A stretch of 64,000 nt of DNA from Roseihalotalea indica (GTDB lineage: Bacteria; Bacteroidota; Bacteroidia; Cytophagales; Cyclobacteriaceae). This document shows positions 1 to 8,416 of this stretch, in pieces. Made by a program: the position numbers and the translations under genes. Where the stretch lies: NCBI RefSeq assembly GCF_022458895.1, contig NZ_JAINFL010000001.1, forward strand, positions 496,001 to 560,000, given 5' to 3'. Within the stretch, counting starts at the first letter, position 1, and each line of letters begins with the position of its first letter. The notes beneath the pieces are model-generated. The model did no database searches, was not told the origin of the DNA, and saw nothing but the letters and a program-made list of their open reading frames with translations.

Positions 1-1412
1 GCTGGTTGGGCCGCTGGTTCGGTATCATCCAGAATATCAATAGTGAAGGTCTCTGAGTTGGGACAGGTGCCGTTGACGGTATAGTTAATAGTATGATTGC
101 CAGCTGGGCTGCTTGCCAGATCAACTTCTCCGGTAGAGGCATTAAGCGCCAGTCCCGTAGGCGAAGAGAACGTGCCGCCTGGAGTATTAACGGTTGGGGT
201 GGGGTTCGCATCCGCAGGGCAGTAAGTGATTCCAGGGTAAGAGAAATCGGCGTCTTCGGCGGGATTAATAGTAATGGATACGTCGCTACTCGCGGGGCAT
301 GAGCCCGAAGTAGTATAAGTAATGTCATACGTACCAGCAGTGCTGTTTGCCAGATCAATCTCTCCCGTATTGATATCTACGAATACTAATCCGACTGTGC
401 TACTGAACACCCCACCGAACTCTCCAGTGATGGTAGCCATCGGATTAACCTCATTTTGACAGAATGTATTCATGCCGCTATAATCAAAGCTGGCATCTTC
501 TTCAGATAAAATCTCTACTAATACGTTATGACTATCATTACAGGAGCCTGAATTGATGGTATTGGTCACGGTATAAGTACCGAGGGTGCTGCTCGCCAGG
601 TCTATCTCACCCGTATTGCTATCGATTACCAGCCCAGGTACACTGCTGAATACTCCTGCACTACCGGTGTTGAATACCGGTGTTGGATTGGTACCACCTT
701 GGCAATATCCTGCGTAGCTATAACTGAATTCGGCATCGGGTGAATTAACTGTATAGGTAACCTCAGCAACATTATTGCAAGCCCCATTATCAACCGAAGC
801 ATATACAGCCTGTCCGTCAGAAACGGTATAGTTGGCAGGGGCAGCAATGGGGATTGTCAGACTTGCATCTTCAAACCAGATAAAAGTATGACCACCGACA
901 CTATTAATTGATGATTCAAGACTTGTTAAGTCAACAGAGGCTTGTCCGCTATCAGGAGTATCTTCGCACACTACTGGCGTCTGATCGCTTGCGGTAGGTG
1001 TGCTATTGATTGTAAACGTGACGGAGGCAATGTTCTGATTGGTGCCATCATCTACTTCAGCAAACGCTATATCGGTATTAGTCGCAGAATAGCTGTTAGG
1101 GGTAGCAATAGGATTAACAGGAATACCCGCCGCCGAAGTATCCTGATACCAGCTCACCGTATAGGGATCATTACCTTTAATGCTGAATTCGTAGGAGGTA
1201 AGATCGACTATTGCAGAGCCGCTACCGGGAGTATCTTCACAGAGTGTAGGAGTCTGGTCAAAGACGGTGGGGCACTGCCCGGCACTTACGCAGTCACCAT
1301 CTTCGCAATCAATCAACCCATCTGAATCATCATCAATACCATTATTGCATATTTCCTGCGCAAGTACTGCACTGGAAATAAGCCAGAATAAGATAAGTAA
1401 AACCTGTTTCAT
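1..1412 (-). CDS. Secreted surface protein with PKD-like repeats, 5' part only (runs off window)
   Basis: The frame is open without a stop from the ATG at 1412 down to base 3, giving 470 codons of the N-terminal part. A signal peptide (MKQVLLILFWLISSAVLAQ) is followed by an Asp-rich, calcium-site-like segment (NGIDDDSDGLIDCEDGDC, about residues 24-41). Two repeats then begin with QTPxxCEDTPxSGxAxVDL (about residues 48 and 150). At least three PKD/Ig-like repeats of about 80 residues follow, each with a cysteine near its start (YCQGG, FCQNE, YCPAD) and a shared TGEIDLA/TGEVDLA motif. This is the plan of large T9SS or gliding-associated adhesins of Bacteroidota. The C-terminus that would show a sorting domain lies outside the window. 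It is divergent from the TonB receptor at 1593. Ligand and function are unknown. Confidence 0.85.
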   Translation of the reverse strand, partial: MKQVLLILFWLISSAVLAQEICNNGIDDDSDGLIDCEDGDCVSAGQCPTVFDQTPTLCEDTPGSGSAIVDLTSYEFSIKGNDPYTVSWYQDTSAAGIPVNPIATPNSYSATNTDIAFAEVDDGTNQNIASVTFTINSTPTASDQTPVVCEDTPDSGQASVDLTSLESSINSVGGHTFIWFEDASLTIPIAAPANYTVSDGQAVYASVDNGACNNVAEVTYTVNSPDAEFSYSYAGYCQGGTNPTPVFNTGSAGVFSSVPGLVIDSNTGEIDLASSTLGTYTVTNTINSGSCNDSHNVLVEILSEEDASFDYSGMNTFCQNEVNPMATITGEFGGVFSSTVGLVFVDINTGEIDLANSTAGTYDITYTTSGSCPASSDVSITINPAEDADFSYPGITYCPADANPTPTVNTPGGTFSSPTGLALNASTGEVDLASSPAGNHTINYTVNGTCPNSETFTIDILDDTEPAAQP

Positions 1413-1592
1413 AACATGCGATTTCTTCCCTAAGTACAATTACTGTTCTTTGTAGGTGTTACTGGAAGTGAATTTTGCTGTGAAAAGTACATAACCATTA
1501 TTCTGCCTGGTTTAAAGCTGCCTATTAGCGGGAAATGCTTATTTTTTTCATACTATTTGTTATCAGCCGGAATAACGGTAGATTGTGTGGCA

Positions 1593-4295
1593 ATGCGCTC
1601 TACCGCCAACCAACGACCTTTTCTCATACTGCTTCTCGTTTTGAGAGCCAGCCTTTTCGCTTCTGCTCAGTCGGTAGAAGAAGTGCAATTAACCCATTTG
1701 GATGCTGCAAATTCACTCACGGAGTGGATAAAGGAAGTAGAAGCAACGCACGCCGTACGTTTCTTTTACCGCCCGGAGTGGACTGACTTCATCACCGTTA
1801 CCCAATCCTTTAGCGAAATCTCTTTAACCGATGCCCTTTCCAGGGTGATAGAGGGAACGGACCTGTCGTTTGAGGTATATCAGAGTTATTATATAGTATT
1901 ACTTTCCTCTTCGCCGCTCAGGGCCAGCCGAAGTGCAGCAGACGGAGCCAATAGCCGAATCATTATTGGAGATTCTTTACTGGCCGAGGGACAGACCGAG
2001 GCTACTGTTAGTGGTTATATTCGTGATGGCAGCACGGGACAGGGCATTGCCGGAGCTACGCTTTTTTCTCAGGAAGCTAGTCTGGGTACATCTACTAATG
2101 TCAATGGGTACTATTCATTTTCGGTGCCTGTGGGCAACTACCGTTGGCAGATTACCTCGTTGGGCTATGAAGCCGAGCGGCGAGATGTACGCGTGGTTTC
2201 AAATGGGACCTTCTCAGTAGACCTTTTCGAGGAGACTTCCCGGCTGGAGGAAATTACCATTACCGAGCGGGCAGAAGATAATAACGTGGCCGGAGCCCAG
2301 ATGAGCGCCACCCGCATGGACATTCAGCGCGTGCAGAAGATGCCTGCTTTTCTGGGAGAGGTTGATCTGATCAACGCTATTGAAATGTTACCGGGTGTCA
2401 GTGTGGCTGGAGAAGGCTCGGCCGGCTTTAATGTGCGGGGCGGAGATGTAGGGCAAAACCTGATTTTGCTGGACGGTATTCCGATTTATAACCCTTCCCA
2501 CCTGTTCGGGTTTTTCTCGGCTTTTAATGCCGATTTGCTGCGTGACGCTACCTTATACAAGGGAGGTATTCCAGCCCGCTACGGTGGGCGCATTGCTTCG
2601 GTACTGGATATTTCACTGAAGGAAGGAAATCTTCGAAAAATGCAGGTCAGCGGGGGTATTGGAGTAGTTGCCAGCCGGTTATCCATGGAAATTCCGATTG
2701 TGGAAGAAAAGAGCAGCCTGATCATTGGAGGGCGGGCCTCTTATTCTGACTGGATTCTAAACCAGGTAAAGGACATTACGCTCCGGAAAAGCAAGGCTTC
2801 CTTTTACGATGCTAATGCCAAGTGGACGTATCGGCTGAACGAAGCCCATAAAGTTGGAGTCACCGGTTATTTTAGTAATGATAATTTTTCTCTTTCTGAT
2901 GAAGCCACCTATGCCTATCAGAATACCGGGGGAGCTTTTCAGTGGGATTACCTGATCTCGCAGAAATGGTTGTCAGCGCTGAAGTTTACCCACTCTCGCT
3001 ATGCCTACCAGGTAGGCGATTTGCAGGATAGTGTACAGGCCTCGCAGATTGAGACTCAGTTTGATCAGTCAGGAGGGAAGTGGAGTTTAAACTTTTTCCC
3101 GAATGACCAGCACGAGTTTGGAGGAGGGCTGGAGGTAGCTCGCTACGGGTTTTCGCCCGGCACCCTTAGTCCGGAAGGTGAGCTTTCGTTAGTAGCACCC
3201 CGGCAACTAGACACAGAGCAAGCTTGGGAGTTTTCGGGCTATCTGAGCGATGAGTTTACGATTAATCCCCGCCTAACCCTCACGGCCGGGCTGCGGTACA
3301 ATTACTATAAGTATGTGGGACCTCGCGAAGTGGTAAATTATGGGTCGGGTGTACCCCGCAGTCGGAGTTCTGTTACAGGAGTTACTTCTTATGAAGAAGG
3401 TGAAAATATTGTGACCTATCAGGGTTGGGAACCCCGGGCTGCGCTTCGGATAGGTTTGAATACACGCAATAGTATCAAGCTGAGCTACAACCGCTTGCGG
3501 CAGAATACCCATCTGATTTCTAATACCGCCAGCATTACCCCAACAGATATCTGGAAACTGAGCGACCCTTACTTGCCCCCCCAGATTGGCGATCAGTACG
3601 CCGCTGGATTTTTCCACAATGCTCTGAATAACACGATTGAAACCTCAGTAGAGGTGTATTATAAAGACATTCTGAATTTAGTTGAATATAAAGATGGGGC
3701 TACGCTGCTGATGAATAACCGTCTGGAGGCGGATTTGCTTAGCGGCACTGGCCGAGCCTACGGAGTGGAGCTGTTTGTTGCTAAAAACATAGGGCGGCTA
3801 ACCGGCTGGCTGGCGTATACTTATGCTCGAACGTTACGCCAGGTAGAAAGTGAATTTACGGAAGAGCAGGTCAATCAGGGAAACTGGTACCCTTCTTACT
3901 ATGACAAGCCGCATGATTTTACGTTAGTAGGCAATTATCAGTTTACCCGGCGGGTTCGGATGGGCGTAAACTTTACGTTTAGCAGCGGGCGTCCAATCAC
4001 CTTGCCGGAAGGTACATATCGGGTAGGCGGCATTGATATTGCTAATTACTCAGATCGTAATCAGTACCGTATTCCAACCTACCACCGGCTGGACATCTCC
4101 TTTTCGGTAGATGGAAACCTGAAGAAAAACAAAAAGTGGGATTCAAGCTGGACATTTGCTATTTACAATTTCTACGGGCGAAACAATCCGTACTCAATCT
4201 TCTTCCAGAGCAATCAGTCCGCCCGTTTCTCAGCCTATCGCCTGTCTATTCTGGGCCGCCCGTTTCCGTCAATCACTTATAATTTTAAATTTTAA
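1593..4295 (+). CDS. TonB-dependent outer membrane receptor with N-terminal STN domain
   Basis: This 900-residue protein starts at the ATG at 1593, where the signal peptide (MRSTANQRPFLILLLVLRAS...ASAQ) begins; the frame opens earlier with TTG at 1557. Domains in order are an STN (secretin/TonB short N-terminal) domain at about 27-105, a carboxypeptidase-D regulatory-like beta-sandwich at about 137-208 (ATVSGYIRDGSTGQGIAGAT), a plug at about 248-345 (FNVRGGDVGQNLILLDGIPI) and a 22-strand-type barrel to the end. STN domains normally contact a FecR-type anti-sigma factor, but no fecR or ECF sigma gene is adjacent. A DUF4249 lipoprotein and an MG2/plug protein follow with almost no spacing, so the three form an operon. 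The substrate cannot be read from the sequence. Confidence 0.93.
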   Translation: MRSTANQRPFLILLLVLRASLFASAQSVEEVQLTHLDAANSLTEWIKEVEATHAVRFFYRPEWTDFITVTQSFSEISLTDALSRVIEGTDLSFEVYQSYYIVLLSSSPLRASRSAADGANSRIIIGDSLLAEGQTEATVSGYIRDGSTGQGIAGATLFSQEASLGTSTNVNGYYSFSVPVGNYRWQITSLGYEAERRDVRVVSNGTFSVDLFEETSRLEEITITERAEDNNVAGAQMSATRMDIQRVQKMPAFLGEVDLINAIEMLPGVSVAGEGSAGFNVRGGDVGQNLILLDGIPIYNPSHLFGFFSAFNADLLRDATLYKGGIPARYGGRIASVLDISLKEGNLRKMQVSGGIGVVASRLSMEIPIVEEKSSLIIGGRASYSDWILNQVKDITLRKSKASFYDANAKWTYRLNEAHKVGVTGYFSNDNFSLSDEATYAYQNTGGAFQWDYLISQKWLSALKFTHSRYAYQVGDLQDSVQASQIETQFDQSGGKWSLNFFPNDQHEFGGGLEVARYGFSPGTLSPEGELSLVAPRQLDTEQAWEFSGYLSDEFTINPRLTLTAGLRYNYYKYVGPREVVNYGSGVPRSRSSVTGVTSYEEGENIVTYQGWEPRAALRIGLNTRNSIKLSYNRLRQNTHLISNTASITPTDIWKLSDPYLPPQIGDQYAAGFFHNALNNTIETSVEVYYKDILNLVEYKDGATLLMNNRLEADLLSGTGRAYGVELFVAKNIGRLTGWLAYTYARTLRQVESEFTEEQVNQGNWYPSYYDKPHDFTLVGNYQFTRRVRMGVNFTFSSGRPITLPEGTYRVGGIDIANYSDRNQYRIPTYHRLDISFSVDGNLKKNKKWDSSWTFAIYNFYGRNNPYSIFFQSNQSARFSAYRLSILGRPFPSITYNFKF

Positions 4296-4298
4296 GGT

Positions 4299-5354
4299 AT
4301 GAAGGTGCAGCGGTTTATCTACGTACTTTGCCTTTTTCTGACCACGTGTATCGATCCATTTGATATAGGTGATGTGGTAGAAGGGCAGCGTAACCTGGTG
4401 GTTGATGGTCTGATAACCAATCAGCAGAAAGCCCATGAAATCCGCATTACGTATTCTTCGCCCAATTTACAGGTGTTTGAAGACGAAGAAGTTATCGGTG
4501 CCAACGTATACATAGAAGATGAAGAAGGTAACCGCACGTTGCTATCTGAGGTAGAAGCCGGACTATATCAAACTCCAGCCGACTTTGCCGGTACAGTAGG
4601 GATGGCTTATACGCTTAACATCCGAACTGCAGAAGACAAAAGTTATCGCTCATTACCGGAGATGATGCAACCGGTAGCAGAAATTGATAGCATTTATGCA
4701 AGGCTAGAAAGCCGACCGTACCTCACCAGTATTGGCAGCCTGCTAGACGAGTGGGGCATGCAGCTTTATGTGAGCACCGGTACCGGCTTACCCGAAGCTA
4801 ATTTTTACCGCTGGAATTGGGTGGAAACCTATGAGTTTATTGCCCCCTTAATAGCTCCCATGCAGCTCAATGTGCCTGTCTGCTTTCAGTCCGGGCGGTT
4901 GTACCGGCAGTTGCTGATTGGGTCATCTCAGGATCTAACCAAGGACCGAATAGAGAGGCAGCCCATGACCTTTGTATCAAAAAGGGGGCGCAAGCTTCAG
5001 ATACGTTATAGCTTGCTGGTAGAGCAGTATTCACTAACAGAGCGGGCCTTTACCTTCTGGGAGAATGTTCAGGAACAGCAAAACAGCGATGGCTCAGTGT
5101 TTGATCCACCACCGGCTCGTATTATTGGTAATATGAGGAGTGTGGATAATCCTGATGAGACGGTTTTAGGCTATTTTCAGGTATCGGCTGTCACAGAGAA
5201 ACGGGTGTTTATCGGGCGCGGTGAGGTGCCGAGCAGCCCCGGTGGGCCAGTTACCGGCGGGTTTGAAAGCTGCAATTCTGCCGACCCCGAGCCTTACTGT
5301 TACGATTGTTCTCTGCTACCTGGCACCACCACTGAACGACCTCCCTTCTGGTGA
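4299..5354 (+). CDS. DUF4249 family outer-membrane lipoprotein
   Basis: This 351-residue protein has a lipoprotein signal and lipobox ending at Cys17 (CLFLTTC followed by IDPF). The early pattern RNLVVDGLITNQQKAHEIRI and the following VYIEDEEGN and YTLNI segments are typical of DUF4249, a Bacteroidota family routinely encoded next to TonB-dependent receptors. It starts four bases after the receptor stop, and its own stop lies one base before the next ATG, so the three genes are probably translated from one mRNA. The C-terminus carries several cysteines (CNSADPEPYCYDCS) that could form disulfides. By analogy with SusD-like partners it may sit on the cell surface and help the receptor, but the biochemical role of DUF4249 is not established. 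Confidence 0.88.
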   Translation: MKVQRFIYVLCLFLTTCIDPFDIGDVVEGQRNLVVDGLITNQQKAHEIRITYSSPNLQVFEDEEVIGANVYIEDEEGNRTLLSEVEAGLYQTPADFAGTVGMAYTLNIRTAEDKSYRSLPEMMQPVAEIDSIYARLESRPYLTSIGSLLDEWGMQLYVSTGTGLPEANFYRWNWVETYEFIAPLIAPMQLNVPVCFQSGRLYRQLLIGSSQDLTKDRIERQPMTFVSKRGRKLQIRYSLLVEQYSLTERAFTFWENVQEQQNSDGSVFDPPPARIIGNMRSVDNPDETVLGYFQVSAVTEKRVFIGRGEVPSSPGGPVTGGFESCNSADPEPYCYDCSLLPGTTTERPPFW

Positions 5355-5355
5355 T

Positions 5356-7701
5356 ATGAAAAAATCAAAGTACATATTGATTCTCGGACTAAGTTGGGGG
5401 CTGCTGTGCTGGAATGCTACAGATATGGTGGCTCAGCAGAATATAGGGGCGCAAATAGAAACATATCAGAGAAGCCTGCCTACTGAAAGTGTTAATGTGC
5501 ACCTTTCAGAAACCGTAGTGGGGGCGGGAGAAGCTATTTGGTTTCAGGCTATTATATCAGATGCAGATTCATCAGCTACTGTAAGCGAAGTTGTATATCT
5601 GGAGCTACTCAATCAACAGGCACCAGTAGTGCAGGGTATTTTCAAAGCACAAGCGGGAGTGGCTACCGGGCAGCTTCAATTGCCCGATACGCTTTCCAGC
5701 GGTTGGTACCAGCTTCAGGCCTACACCCAATATATGCGTAATGGTTCGCCTGCCCATTTTTTCTCACAATCAGTCTTAGTCGTTAATCCTGACCAGCCAC
5801 CCCCACCTGACCTTACAGATGTAGAAGAGAAAAGTAATGAGGTGCAGTTTTTTCCGGAAGGGGGACATTGGGCAAGCGGTGTAGAAAATAGGGTAGTAGC
5901 CAAAGTTAAATCTTCAATAGCGGCTAAAAAACCGCATCTGGAAATTGTTGAAGCTAAAGATTCCAGCAAGGTAGCCGATATTGCGCTTACGCAGGGCATG
6001 GGCATTTTTTCCCTAACACCCGAAGACAGCATTCAATACATAGCGCGCCTGATAGCGGCCCAGGATACCACCTATATTGATTTACCAGAGGCATCTTCGG
6101 GATATACACTACAAGCCGATGTGAAAGATGGGTTATTACAGATTGAAGTCATGAGTGCCAGCGAAAGTGGGCCGGTGCAATTGGTGGTGCGTACGCAACA
6201 GCAGATAGTGTATAATCAGCAGTACACTGAAAACTCTTTTTCATCATCAGTACCGCTTAATGCCAACTCGGGATTATTAGAAGTTGCTTTGTTAAGTGAG
6301 CGGGGTGATGTAGTGGCTCAGCGAATGGTCTACCGCCCGTCTTCGGCCAGAAATATTGTTATTACCCCATCTCAGTCACAAGCCTTACCTCGTGATTCCA
6401 TAAGCTTTTCGTTGTCTGGGGAAGGCAGTGAGTTATCCCTGGAAACTCCTTTTTCGGTGACTGTCCGCAAAATTTTACCCGTCGCACATCGTGAGTTTTC
6501 ACTTCCGATTCTGGAAAAGTATGGACCAAGCAGGTTAATGCATTCCATGATGCCGTTTACTACAGAAGCTCAAGCTCTCGCGTGGGTTAATCAATGGTTA
6601 GTGACTCAAGATTCTCCGCGGCCCTCCTGGGAAACCTTCTTAGCCAAACCATCTCCGTCTCAGACTTTTGTTAAAGAAGATGAATTGATGTTAATCAGTG
6701 GGAAGGTAGACCCGCGCCGGCCATTGGAAGAAGATGATCAGGTTTTATTATCTATCCCAGGCGATGACCCCTATTTTGAGTATAGCGAGCTTGATGCGGA
6801 TGGGGGGTTCTCAATTCCCATTTTCCGCGCCTACGGCATCCATTCGGTCATCTTACAGTATGATTCTCCATCGGGGGCAGTGGCGCCGTCGGAAATAGAG
6901 TGGTCACTGGATAACCCCTTTGCGGCCGAAGTTCCTCAGAATATACCCGCTGCCTTTTCTCTTTCTGATGAAGGCTGGCAGTTGCTGATAGATCACTATC
7001 GTCTGCGGGAGCGTATTGAGGCAGCATATATTGATCCGGTGCCGGAAGATTCTATTAGTCGCGCCCCAAAGAAAGAGTTTCGGTTTTATGGCGCTCCTAA
7101 TGTGCAGGTCAATCCTGATGACTATATTTCGCTGCCTTCCTTCGAGGAAATATGCCGGGAGCTGCTGCCGGGTGTTCGTTTAAAGGAAAAAGGCGGAAAA
7201 TATGATTTTGATGTGTTTGATCCGGGCACCCGAACATTTTTGCCCAACGAACCGACTTTATTCTTAGATGGAGTACCGGTACGGGATATTTCTTATATCG
7301 TGAATTTTCCACCTGACCAGATTGCCCGGATAGAAACCGTTAACCGGCGTACATATTACGGAAGTGTTCGCCTAGATGGAGTGGTGGCAGTTTACACCAA
7401 GGAGGGACATGCCTACGAGCAGGCGTTGTCAGCCACCATGCAGGAAACGGAATTTCAATTTTACACTTCTTCTCAACCGTTTACCGCTCCCGATTCGTTA
7501 TCGGTAACCATGCCTGATTTCCGCAGCTTGCTGTACTGGAAGCCTAAAGTGTCTTTTGCGTCCGGAGCACCTGCTACGCTTTCATGCATCACTGCCGATG
7601 AACTGGGCACTTTTGAGATTGTAGTAGAGGGATTATCAGCAGATGGTGAGCGAGTATACGGACGGAGTACCTTTGAAGTAGTAGCCCCCAATGTGCCATA
7701 A
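5356..7701 (+). CDS. MG2-domain protein with C-terminal TonB-plug-like segment
   Basis: The frame opens at 5221 inside the previous gene. The ATG at 5356, one base after the preceding stop, begins a clear signal peptide (MKKSKYILILGLSWGLLCWN...AQQ), giving 781 residues. About residues 35-145 resemble a macroglobulin MG2 domain (VNVHLSETVVGAGEAIWFQA ... LPDTLSSGWYQLQAYTQYM). The C-terminal part, about 630-700, has a plug-like motif (LFLDGVPVRDI, then IARIETVNRRTYYGS and GVVAVYTKEG) but no beta-barrel follows. Proteins of this plan are common in Bacteroidota and are often labelled TonB-dependent receptor or carboxypeptidase-like, although they cannot be transporters alone. Operon position suggests it works with the receptor and the DUF4249 lipoprotein. 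Its function is unknown. Confidence 0.82.
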   Translation: MKKSKYILILGLSWGLLCWNATDMVAQQNIGAQIETYQRSLPTESVNVHLSETVVGAGEAIWFQAIISDADSSATVSEVVYLELLNQQAPVVQGIFKAQAGVATGQLQLPDTLSSGWYQLQAYTQYMRNGSPAHFFSQSVLVVNPDQPPPPDLTDVEEKSNEVQFFPEGGHWASGVENRVVAKVKSSIAAKKPHLEIVEAKDSSKVADIALTQGMGIFSLTPEDSIQYIARLIAAQDTTYIDLPEASSGYTLQADVKDGLLQIEVMSASESGPVQLVVRTQQQIVYNQQYTENSFSSSVPLNANSGLLEVALLSERGDVVAQRMVYRPSSARNIVITPSQSQALPRDSISFSLSGEGSELSLETPFSVTVRKILPVAHREFSLPILEKYGPSRLMHSMMPFTTEAQALAWVNQWLVTQDSPRPSWETFLAKPSPSQTFVKEDELMLISGKVDPRRPLEEDDQVLLSIPGDDPYFEYSELDADGGFSIPIFRAYGIHSVILQYDSPSGAVAPSEIEWSLDNPFAAEVPQNIPAAFSLSDEGWQLLIDHYRLRERIEAAYIDPVPEDSISRAPKKEFRFYGAPNVQVNPDDYISLPSFEEICRELLPGVRLKEKGGKYDFDVFDPGTRTFLPNEPTLFLDGVPVRDISYIVNFPPDQIARIETVNRRTYYGSVRLDGVVAVYTKEGHAYEQALSATMQETEFQFYTSSQPFTAPDSLSVTMPDFRSLLYWKPKVSFASGAPATLSCITADELGTFEIVVEGLSADGERVYGRSTFEVVAPNVP

Positions 7702-7704
7702 AAA

Positions 7705-7731
7705 AAGCCGGAAACAGTTTGCTTCCGGCTT
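7705..7731. terminator. Bidirectional hairpin terminator between convergent operons
   Basis: A nine-base stem AAGCCGGAA / TTCCGGCTT with a nine-base loop sits between the ends of the MG2 protein gene (+) and the dehydrogenase subunit gene (-). An A-run lies at its left, so on the minus strand the hairpin is followed by a T-run. It is therefore a good intrinsic terminator for the leftward genes and a weaker one for the rightward operon. Confidence 0.8.
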
Positions 7732-7828
7732 ATGCTAGCTTGTTGTTTTGGAATTACTAAATCGTAGAAGTTAGCTTAGTTGTTTACAAAGGTTCTAAAA
7801 CCCAGTACTTAACACCAAACCCCTATTG

Positions 7829-8398
7829 TCATATAGCCCAGGCTCGTCCGCCGGCTTCTTCTACTGAGATGCAGCCTTCGTAACGGCCCGGCACCGGTAT
7901 GTGCTGAAGTACCTGAGTCGCTCCTACTTCTGAGGTACAGAATCCTAGCAGGGTGAGTTCTTTCATCGTAGTAAAGAACGGTTTTTTGTCGCTTTCTCCC
8001 TGCTCCTGAGCGGCTGCCTCCAGTTTGGTAAGCAAAGCATCTTGCTGCTCGGGTTCCAAATTAGCGAAATCTTTATCGTACTCACTCTGGCTCATCTCTT
8101 GTAGCTCAGTAATGCCAGCCACAAATTGTTGTTGATCTTCTTCACCGTAGATGTCATTCATCATCTCGTCAATGAATTCGGGCACGCCTACATCTTTAGC
8201 CCCCGGAGTATCAGTGGCAGGAATGATGCGCTCTGCTACTTCGGATACAACAGCCGCCTGATCTTCGGAAAGAAAAGCCGGTTGCCAGTTGAGTTCTTTC
8301 TTCGGAGTACAGCCTTTAAGTACGCCCAAAACAGCCGGAGCCGAAATGGCTCCTCCCATTAAGTAGCTGGCTCTTTTTATTGCTTCTCGTCTGTTCAT
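7829..8398 (-). CDS. Gluconate 2-dehydrogenase subunit 3-like protein (GMC partner)
   Basis: This 189-residue protein starts with a Tat-like n-region (NRREAIKRASYLMGG) and a lipobox-like GVLKGC around residue 30, so it is probably exported folded and may be lipid-anchored. The body (AAVVSEVAERIIPATDTPGAKDVGVPEFID) matches the small gamma subunit family of membrane gluconate/fructose-type dehydrogenases. It lies 18 bases downstream of a GMC-family flavoprotein gene, the usual partner. In known complexes the small subunit escorts or stabilises the flavoprotein for Tat export, and a cytochrome c subunit takes the electrons; no cytochrome gene is seen next to it here. Confidence 0.88.
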   Translation of the reverse strand: MNRREAIKRASYLMGGAISAPAVLGVLKGCTPKKELNWQPAFLSEDQAAVVSEVAERIIPATDTPGAKDVGVPEFIDEMMNDIYGEEDQQQFVAGITELQEMSQSEYDKDFANLEPEQQDALLTKLEAAAQEQGESDKKPFFTTMKELTLLGFCTSEVGATQVLQHIPVPGRYEGCISVEEAGGRAWAI

Positions 8399-8416
8399 GA
8401 TACTTGATTAAGGCTA

